Positions 32,521-39,249 of a stretch of DNA of 39,249 nucleotides are shown here, one piece after another (the first letter of the stretch is position 1; each line of letters starts with the position of its first letter). A model generated the notes under the pieces. The model did not search any database. It saw nothing but the letters and a program-made list of their open reading frames with translations, and was not told the origin of the DNA. The translations under genes were made by a program, and so were the position numbers. The stretch lies in the NCBI GenBank assembly GCA_002803225.1, contig NXFV01001906.1, forward strand, positions 1 to 39,249, given 5' to 3'. The stretch is from Gamarada debralockiae. Its lineage: Eukaryota > Ascomycota > Leotiomycetes > Helotiales > Hyphodiscaceae.

Positions 32521-33510
32521 TGAGAATCAATCGTCTCTACCCAAGGCAGATGCTATTCAGCTGGTCGCAACGGAAGGCTGAATCCTAAGTCCGGCGGGAT
32601 GAGCAGGCCGAGCATAATCAGTAGTAGTTTGGAAGACGGATGTTCATAAGTATCACGAGTTACATTGCATAGCGCTGTGGCCATGTCAGATGAGAGGATG
32701 TAGATCTTAATACTGCTCAAATCTGCGCAAGGAACTACGCATTATGCATGGGAGATCATAGGGATGATGAGTCTAATCTAATTCTATCTAAGAGAAAACT
32801 CATGGCTAGCTGCATGCCAGTGGAGTTGAAGGAGGATCTGTGCTTTGCACTTGTCTTGCAGGCTGAAATTCGAGGTGCACCGCAAGGCTTCCCGATACAA
32901 TACGCAAATATGTACTTTCTATCTAGTGATTGCTCAAGAATGAAGAACATTGAACGTGCATGCTCTAAATCGAATTCTTCCATCAAGTGGCATGTGGTGT
33001 TTCCTTTGGTAATGCGGGTGTCAAGACTTCAACTCGCTCAAACTAGCTCAAATGTGCACTTGGAAGGAAGGAACGCAGCCCGCCCCATCTTTCTAGTTAC
33101 GAGCTCCAACGCCAAGATACCTTGCTCATGAAGGGAGATGGGAGCCTGAAAGGACTCGTTTGATACGAGTTGTTTGTTTCTCAGGCTGCACAATTCATAT
33201 GAGAAAGGTCCCCTTCTCAGTGAGTGTTTCCGAATTTGGGTGAAGGGAGAGAATTTGGGAAGACAAAGATGTGATATAGAGATGGATAGAGCTTTCTAAA
33301 CAGTAATGAAATCACCAGAAATCACCTCGTCCCTCACATAGATTTATGAAAGCCACGGTAATCTCTCCGGTGAGGCGACATTCAAAATGTAAATAAAGGG
33401 GAGAGCAGTCCTGTGCTCGCCTAATTCGAGAGGACACAAACGCGGCTCCACGGCACAAAAAAAAAAATTTACGAGTAGCCCAGCCCAGAAAGGCCCCCAA
33501 AAAATTTCAC
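32521..33510. promoter_or_regulatory. CTR upstream region
   Basis: About 1 kb with no supported gene; the frames at 32748-33131 (plus) and 33312-33568 (minus) have no domain. ATTCAGCTGG at 32555-32564, 35 bases from the CTR start codon, fits the HTHNNGCTGD core known for Ace1/Cuf1 copper regulators. TGTGCTC at 33412-33418 resembles the GCTC-type sites of Mac1-like regulators. These are short matches and could be chance. Confidence 0.3.
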
Positions 33511-33515
33511 AAAAA
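33511..33515 (-). terminator. Pol III-type T5 terminator downstream of tRNA relic
   Basis: On the minus strand, ATTCTTTTTGTG lies 16-20 bases beyond the tRNA 3' end. A run of five T is a sufficient RNA polymerase III stop signal. Confidence 0.55.
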
Positions 33516-33530
33516 GAATGTACTTTGAAG

Positions 33531-33601
33531 TGCAACTGCCGTGAATCGAACACGAACCTCCACCTCACTCATTTGAATGGAAGGGTGGAATCCTAACCAT
33601 T
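33531..33601 (-). tRNA. tRNA-Gly(UCC) gene lacking its 5' end
   Basis: On the minus strand the sequence AATGGTTAGGATTCCACCC begins in the D arm. The anticodon stem CCACC/GGTGG encloses CTTCCA (anticodon TCC) plus about 12 extra bases that fit a 37/38 intron. After it come GGTTCGTG, TTCGATT and CACGGCAGTTGCA, a T arm whose stem pairs TCGTG/CACGG and an acceptor 3' strand CAGTTGC followed by A. The matching 5' acceptor strand (GCAACTG) and the start of the A box are absent: upstream of AATGG the sequence is unrelated AAAATTAGC. About 13 bases are missing, so the gene is probably inactive or rearranged. Confidence 0.7.
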
Positions 33602-34669
33602 GCTAATTTTGGATGTTAGACGTTGACCTAGGCATCTGAAGAGATCTCAATACTTACGACCACAGAAGCTTTTGCTCAAACGTGTTTGATTGGTGACAAA
33701 CTGCCAATTTGATAGATAAAATGACTATGGAATCGCTTCAAAGCCCCTCTTTTCGCTTCATCGGCTCGGCTTAAGAGAACGTCCGTGTTCGGCTTTCGTA
33801 ACATTCAATAACTTCACTGCAGAGTTGCATTGCTGGCGGTCTATGCCTCGACATTTTCAAAATCTGGTAACTCTGGTCGGCCGGTTCCATGTATACTTGC
33901 TAGGGCCGTCTTTCTGGTATCTCATTTCAGAGCATCTTTCGTCCATTTTTGGTTATTCGTTCCCCGTTTTTGAGCCGTTCAAGGCCACGCGGTGGATTAA
34001 CGTATGCCCTTCCATGCTAAGTTCAATAAGCTTTTGTTGTATATCTACTTTCCAGATCAACTGTAATATTCCCTAACTTTCAGCATCCTGCGGGACGGGT
34101 CCCAGCAGATTATTGCCCCCAAATTGCAGCTGTACAAGGTGTCCGGATGGGATGAAAACGTGGCAGCATTGGCCCAATTTTGACGGGTAGCAAATAATCT
34201 ACCAGTACTCCGAAAGCTCGAAGTGCCTACAGAACTATGAAGTTTATGGAGTAGGGCAAGCGTCAAGGATTTCGTTGAGCTGGCCAAGAAGAAAACTTGC
34301 TCAAACCCGAGCAAAAATGCTGTGGCGCAAGAAACTTGCGCACTGTTGTCGATGCCGCCTTGTCTTAAATTTGAAGGATTCCGCAGTGATTGGGTTAGAT
34401 GATCGGATGACACCTCCGGGGTCAAGGGGCCCATACGTGAACCCTTTCTCGTGTCCAGTCGCATGATGAGTATATGTCGCTCCGCTGAAGCCGTATTTCT
34501 TTGATATCGTCCTGGCGAATTCGCAGACTCTATTCATGGCACATCTTTCTGCGAATCTGAATCATCTCTCCAAATGCTGCTTCAGAATAGTTGAATAAAG
34601 CTTGATTCCAAGAGACTGGAGCTGCTTGAGTTGAGAAGTTTGACGTTATTCCTCGACAACCCGGAAGCA
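33602..34669. promoter_or_regulatory. Copper-fist gene upstream region
   Basis: About 1.07 kb without a supported gene; a 135-codon minus frame (34057-34464) has no recognisable domain. TTTGCTCA at 33671-33678 and its reverse form GAGCAAA at 34309-34315 match the yeast Mac1 copper-response core TTTGCTC. Whether they act on the copper-fist gene, the CTR gene or neither cannot be told from sequence. Confidence 0.3.
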
Positions 34670-35659
34670 ATGCCTCTCATCAATGGCAACAAATACTCTT
34701 GGTAAGTATTCATCATCCCAGCTAAAGGTATGTTTCTTCTAATACAAACCTAGTGAGCCATGCATTCGAGGTCATCGTGCGACCTCCTGCGCTCACACAG
34801 ATCGTGTTCTCGTTGAAGTCCGCAAACCGGGAAGGCCGCTCCAAAGTTGCGGGCACAAGCTTGATACATGCTCCTGTGGGAGACTGGCAGAGGCATTTTC
34901 TATTGGAGGTGGTGAGTTGGAACAGAACATCACACATACGCACACACACACACTCTCTCTGATCTAAGTCCATTTGCACGGTAGTGTCTTACAAGTCGTG
35001 AAACTTTACTAGGCACATCAGACCAATCGCTCACCCAAGAGCCCGCATCAGTAGTCTTCGTTGCTGCCAAATCTATGCCAAGGAAATCAACAGCAAAATC
35101 GAAACCTACAACCTTTGTCGCTGGGAAAGCAAGGGTGACGAAGAGACGGGCATCAAAAACTGCATCACCTACAACGTCACAGGCTGGAGATACATCTCTC
35201 GGCGAAACTCCGACAGGTTTGGAAAAGGAGAAGGAGAGCAATTTATCAAATAATACTTGGCAAAATATCCCTCAACAGGACCTGATGACAGAGTTTCCAA
35301 TCACGTCCCCCAGCACCTCCATCGCATCTCCCAACTATATTTTCGAACATCCAGCGTCCCCTCATGCCCAGCCAACCCAGGTCTTACCACCTATCGCCCC
35401 ACTTTTGGGAACTATGAACTCCAATCTACAGCAAGATGGAGTGGGTGACCAAGCCGTAACCGGGAAAGAGCTTCCATCGCTACCACAAGAAGTTGCGCAG
35501 CTGAAGCCACCTAGTTATTTGAGCCGAGTTGAAGACATTTCTATTTCAAATGGAGAATTTCCTCCGCGTCATCAAAGAGAGAACGAAACGTACATTCGTT
35601 CGCGATATATTACGACCACGCAAAATTTTATTAGCAAGCCGCACAATTGGCACACATGA
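34670..35659 (+). CDS. Copper-fist transcription factor (Mac1/GRISEA-like)
   Basis: DNA-binding regulator with an N-terminal copper-fist domain, the type that controls copper uptake or detoxification genes in fungi. Exons 34670-34701, 34754-34911 and 35013-35659 (introns 52 and 101 bp) give 278 residues. Zinc ligands C11, C14, C23 and H25 are in place (YSCEPCIRGHRATSCAH), as are the minor-groove motif KPGRP and the second Cys cluster SCGHKLDTCSCG. This resembles the RKPGRPL..CSCG arrangement of filamentous Mac1-like factors. Exon 3 begins with a basic stretch (RKSTAKSKPTT, KRRASK), then a Ser/Thr/Pro-rich region. It contains no cysteine, so the usual C-terminal Cys-rich copper-sensing motifs are missing from this model; a further exon may exist (NANTCCNPYPFHTG is encoded near 35910-35955). 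Intron 2 contains a CA/CT microsatellite. Divergent from the CTR gene. Confidence 0.88.
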
Positions 35660-36273
35660 GCGTTCAACAAGAGCAAGTAGTTGATCACATACTGGCACGG
35701 AGTCATATGCCTGATCCATAGGCACTGTGCGTCGAAGATAAATTGGCATCAAAGTTCATCGAATGCTCCAATTCAAGAATCCCCGGCAAGAGACATCTGC
35801 GATTCTCACATCTCCAACATCATCCACGCGTCCAAGTCCTTTCCACCGAAACACATCTTATTACTCCATTTTCTCAAGATCTGGTTGAAGGACACACTGA
35901 CGATGTTCGCAACGCCAACACATGTTGTAACCCATATCCCTTCCACACTGGCAGCATATCGCAGGTAAGAGGTGGAGAGGTGGCGCATGGATGATTGTGA
36001 AACCGTTGTGGATACCCCTAGAAATTTGGTGGCTTTTGCTCCTCAGGAAGACTTGTTCAGAGCCTTTTATGTTTTCGGGGCTATTGGATTTATTGGTTGG
36101 AGACCTGGAAAAAATTACAAAGTTCGACGACGTACCACGGTTTGTAAGATCACTTCTTACGAATCGCGCCATTCGTGGAAGCTCAACCTTTATTCACGAC
36201 ATCCCAAATTACTGAAAAAATTCAAAGATTCACATACTACGACCCTATCGATCCCTTCCCCTCTGAATGGACT
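35660..36273. other. Downstream of copper-fist gene, possible extra exon
   Basis: A plus-strand frame at 35743-35945 (RVQVLSTETHLITPFSQDLV, then DDVRNANTCCNPYPFHTGSI) is followed by GTAAGA at 35966, a good donor. It may be an unplaced exon of the copper-fist gene, but I could not join it in frame to exon 3. From 35972 to 36331 another frame is open without a recognisable domain. Confidence 0.3.
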
Positions 36274-37916
36274 TCAAGTCGACAACATGATATCAGCAGC
36301 CTACTCTGCTAGAGTGTACAAAGGAACCTGATAATGACCAGCAATCGGTACAGGTAAAACGCTCGCATCGACGACTCCAAACCACCAATTCCAACAAACT
36401 TTGAGTTCCAAATCAACAACGTCCCCCATAGCAGCGGTCCCACCAGGATGAAAGGTTGTGGCGGCTACCTGTCTGACATGAGCATCAATCTCCTTATCAG
36501 AAGAATGAAGCCCCAGTTTCTGGCAGCTTGGAGATAGAGTATTATCTTCAACAATCTCTCTCCCTTCCGGAGTACCCAGCATAGCCTGGAGGGTCTGTCT
36601 GACGCCTTCGCGCATTGAGCACCAGAACCTATCTGCCTCTGTTGCATAGTTATTGGGGTCCAGTAGAGGTGGAGATGGCGGATCTGCAAATGCCAATTTC
36701 AGTCTCTCGAGACGTTGGAAGAATTCCGACCATGACTGTTGTGATATCCGTTCCATCTATTGGAATCTGGATACCTACTTGTGCTGCTACAATAGGCATG
36801 TACGCAATAAGAATTGTCAGTGTAGCAGGAATTTGGGGGGAGGATATGTTAGTTTTGTTCGATATTTCCATCAACTTCTAGAGCGCCCCTCGATTTGTTG
36901 GCGGATAGCCCAGTCCACGGGATTTCCTTTCGTATAAGTTGGATTTGTCCATTTGGATGATCCAACGGCGAGACCAGCTTCTGGCTTGCGAAGCTTTCAC
37001 CATTGCCGAATGGAAAGGTGGTCATGACAATTCTGGCCGACTGTAGGAGCATCAAGGACGAGGGGTATAGAATGGCGTTTCAACTCTGGAGAGAGAGAGC
37101 AGGACCAATACCAGAAAGCATCGAAATCTTAGGACTCCCAACCGCTCCCGACGAGAGAACGACTTCTTTCTCCGCCATAATTCGCTCTCCACGACAAGCT
37201 GCACTCCTACAGCTCTTTGGTTCCCATTCTCCTTCTCGACAAGAATTCGATGCACAGGTGTATCAAGCAAAAGTTGGACCCCCTCAAGATCATAGGCTTG
37301 TCGGACGTACTGTCTCCTTCCATCTCTCCAATTCTCAACGCCTTCATTGACCCCCAAAGGCTCACCGTTATTGCTGTCCTGATTACACTTAAGTCCACTG
37401 CTCTCCCAAGCAGCTCTCAGCGATTCCCTCAGTGGATACTTTCTCTCCAGATCACTGGCCGAAATGGACGTCGTATACACAGGGCCTTCAAAACCGTGCT
37501 GCGCAGATGATCCTAATGTCTCTCTGTCTTCCTGAAATACGGCAACATGCCTTCATAACTCCACCTCTGGTCTCCCACAACCTGGGCCCAGTGATCATAA
37601 TCGACCTTACTCCCACAAACCCACGCGGCTGCATTCAGGGCGGTACTACCGGAGAGGATCTTGCCCGCTCTCAGACGGCATGAGCGATTGTTTAGATGCT
37701 TCTGGGGCACGGTGAAATAGGACCAGTCGATTTCGGTTTGCGAGGATATGAAGACATTGGATGGTGTGGACGTAAGTGGATTGCCGTTGGAGTCCGGGCC
37801 AGCTTCTATGAGGAGCACTTTGAGAGATGAATTACCTTGCTTGAGTCGAGCTCCGAGGACACAGCCACAAAGGCCTCCTACTATTAGTAGTCAAACATCG
37901 AGGTTTCAGTTGTCAT
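36274..37916 (-). pseudogene. GMC oxidoreductase pseudogene
   Basis: Former FAD-dependent glucose-methanol-choline family oxidoreductase. From the ATG at 37916 it reads MTTETSMFDY, then a one-base loss shifts the frame before LIVGG-LCGCVLGARLKQGN, where one Gly of the FAD-binding GxGxxG is also missing. KVLLIEAGPD and the GMC signature region (RAGKILSGSTALNAAAW) follow. A TAG ends FRKTERH at 37513. Later segments lie in different frames: GFEGPVYTTSISASDLERKY, EKEVVLSSGAVGSPKI and VLDAPTVGQNCHDHLSIRQW, the last followed by TGA where Trp would fit. The C-terminal part holds the conserved HPGGTAAMG and VVDASVLPVPIAGHYQVPLY, then TAG at 36301-36303 where Gln is usual (LAEQAAD). At least four disruptions make it non-functional. 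Confidence 0.85.
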
Positions 37917-38589
37917 ATCGTCTGAAATTCTTATTAATGGAAGGCACCAAGAATTTGGGACAGCTGAGTTTCACGATGGAGGCTATGTTGAACAATGGGT
38001 TGGCTATATTTGAATGGTTGTCTCAGCATCCGTCTGACAAACAGTCTCACTCAGCTTATTTTTGAGTTCCAAGTCATAGAGTAAACTTCGAAACCGGCTT
38101 TCTCCCAAACACTCTCACATAAAAAGTCGGCTCCACTTTCTTAGTTAAACCCTGCACGCAGCTTTGTCCTTTCAGTAAGGCGCAGTGCAGGGTAATGTTC
38201 CGATGTACCGCTAGTCACGTCATCGTCAATCATCATTTTCGTCATCCATCGTTGTCACCTCTTTCGTGCAAAATCTTACTGTATCTTACAATATGTATCC
38301 CTGCATCCACTACACCCCGGATTTCTAGAGAAACGAAGCAAGGATTGCTTAAGAAGTGACGATCTTAGGACTGCAAAGGTATGAAGGCATATGTTCCCCC
38401 ACACCTCTCTGCTAGCTCAGTTTAATAAAAGAAAATAGGTATAAAGCAGATGGATTCCCTATAAAGTAGTTATTTCGTCGTTCCACTATCCAGATTTCGC
38501 TACCTACATCCGTCCCTTCACATTGACCCGAACAACGTCTCTTTGTAGTTCGTGTTTATATTTGATGGCAACTGAGCGGTAGCAAAATA
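37917..38589. other. Intergenic, no gene seen
   Basis: Upstream of the GMC relic and downstream of the TPR gene. Low coding signal; no repeat, RNA gene or regulatory site recognised. Confidence 0.4.
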
Positions 38590-39249
38590 CTAGGAGTGTG
38601 CTTGACCCCCTTTTATTCGGGTACTTCGGCGCAGATCTCGATTCCGTCTATGTTCTGCCTTTCGTTTCTTGCTCGCTGCTGCATCAAGTGTGTTGTTAGA
38701 GTGTTTTGTAAGTAGCATAGTCTGTTCTAACTTTCCATCCGCCCGTCTCCGTATTGCCTTAGCCTCTGCGTGTTTGCCCTGGTGGCCAAGCGACACTGCG
38801 AGGCCATTCATGCTCGCGAGTGCGTCAGGGTGATCCTTCCCAAGCACCCTCTCTTTAAGCTGCAGCGTCTGCCGGTACATCATCTCAGCCTCTGCGTGTT
38901 TGCCTTGGTTACCAAGCGATGATGCGAGACCCATCATGCTCGCGAGTGTGTCAGGGTGATCCTTCCCAAGCACCCTCTCTCTGAGCTGCAGCGTCTCTTG
39001 GTACATCGTCTCAGCCTCTGCGTACTTGCCCTGGTTGCTAAGCGACACTGCGAGGCCATTCATGCTCGTGAGTGTGTCAGGGTGATCCTTCCCAAGCACC
39101 CTCTCCTTGAGCTGCAGCGCCTGCCTATGCATCGCCTCAGCCTCTGCGTGCTTGCCTTGGATGCTAAGTGATGATACAAGGTTCATTATGCTCGCGAGTG
39201 TGTCAGGGTGATCCTTCCCAAGCACCCTCTCTTTGAGCTGCAGCGTCTG
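38590..39249 (-). CDS. TPR-repeat protein, C-terminal part (runs off window)
   Basis: The last 219 codons of a larger gene whose 5' part lies beyond the right edge. It encodes near-identical 42-residue tetratricopeptide repeats of the kinesin-light-chain type, each with ERVLGKDHPDTLASM, GLA.SL, NQGKHAEAE and MYRQTLQLK. Four repeats are visible, with starts spaced exactly 126 bases apart (the motif CAGGGTGATCC on the plus strand recurs at 38826, 38952, 39078 and 39204). The last repeat degenerates into a basic tail (ASKKRKAEHRRNRDLRRSTR) that could be a nuclear localisation signal, ending at a TGA near 38590. In fungi such arrays are commonly the C-terminal sensor part of NLR-like NB-ARC or NACHT proteins; that is inference, because the N-terminal domain is not in the window. 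Confidence 0.85.
   Translation of the reverse strand, partial: QTLQLKERVLGKDHPDTLASIMNLVSSLSIQGKHAEAEAMHRQALQLKERVLGKDHPDTLTSMNGLAVSLSNQGKYAEAETMYQETLQLRERVLGKDHPDTLASMMGLASSLGNQGKHAEAEMMYRQTLQLKERVLGKDHPDALASMNGLAVSLGHQGKHAEAKAIRRRADGKLEQTMLLTKHSNNTLDAAASKKRKAEHRRNRDLRRSTRIKGGQAHS

Noticed and set aside
34057..34464. A 135-codon minus-strand ORF upstream of the copper-fist gene
   Set aside because: No recognisable motif, and it lies in a region with promoter-like features; not enough to call a gene.
34930..34975. CA/CT microsatellite as a regulatory repeat
   Set aside because: It lies inside intron 2 of the copper-fist gene and is a simple repeat with no further support.

Overview
The window is nuclear DNA of a filamentous ascomycete (Pezizomycotina). 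The evidence is introns of about 44-100 bp with GT..AG ends and CTAAC-like branch points, fungus-type orthologues, and a transposon decayed by C-to-T change in CpA context, which resembles repeat-induced point mutation (RIP). The genus cannot be read from sequence alone; the gene style would fit Leotiomycetes, but that is only an impression.

Layout. 1-6149 is a repeat island. It holds a decayed Ala/Pro- and Lys/Glu-rich intron-containing gene on the plus strand, then a RIP-like, stop-riddled Helitron on the minus strand whose Rep, PIF1-helicase and zinc-motif signatures are still readable. Immediately beside it is VPS11 (6463-9694, seven exons), a core subunit of the HOPS/CORVET vacuolar tethering complexes. 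Next come a small membrane ORF with a frame problem (10806-11453), a PhyH-type dioxygenase (11484-12792), a PPxY-containing fungal protein of unknown role (13130-13942) and a flotillin (15598-17287). 17.3-21.5 kb is gene-poor and holds relics: a decayed minus-strand ORF and a possible Zn(II)2Cys6 remnant. An MCH1-type MFS transporter follows (21574-23345).

The right half holds the mRNA-export adaptor YRA1/MLO3 (26693-28458) with an 866-bp intron, the 57-residue oligosaccharyltransferase subunit OST4 (29357-29530) head to head with the ribosome-associated CCCH protein TMA46 (30035-31216), and a copper-uptake pair: a CTR copper transporter (31736-32520) and, divergently, a copper-fist transcription factor (34670-35659). 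Between the copper genes lies a tRNA-Gly(UCC) gene lacking its 5' end. The window ends with a broken GMC oxidoreductase (36274-37916) and the 3' end of a gene with near-identical 42-residue TPR repeats (38590 to the edge).

I rebuilt the exon structures by hand. Exon lengths sum to whole codons for VPS11, the PhyH protein, flotillin, MCH1, YRA1, TMA46, CTR and the copper-fist factor, which supports them. The most interesting items are the long YRA1 intron with a promoter-like segment inside it, the copper transporter/copper-fist pair, the truncated tRNA, and the near-identical introns in the decayed gene at the left edge.
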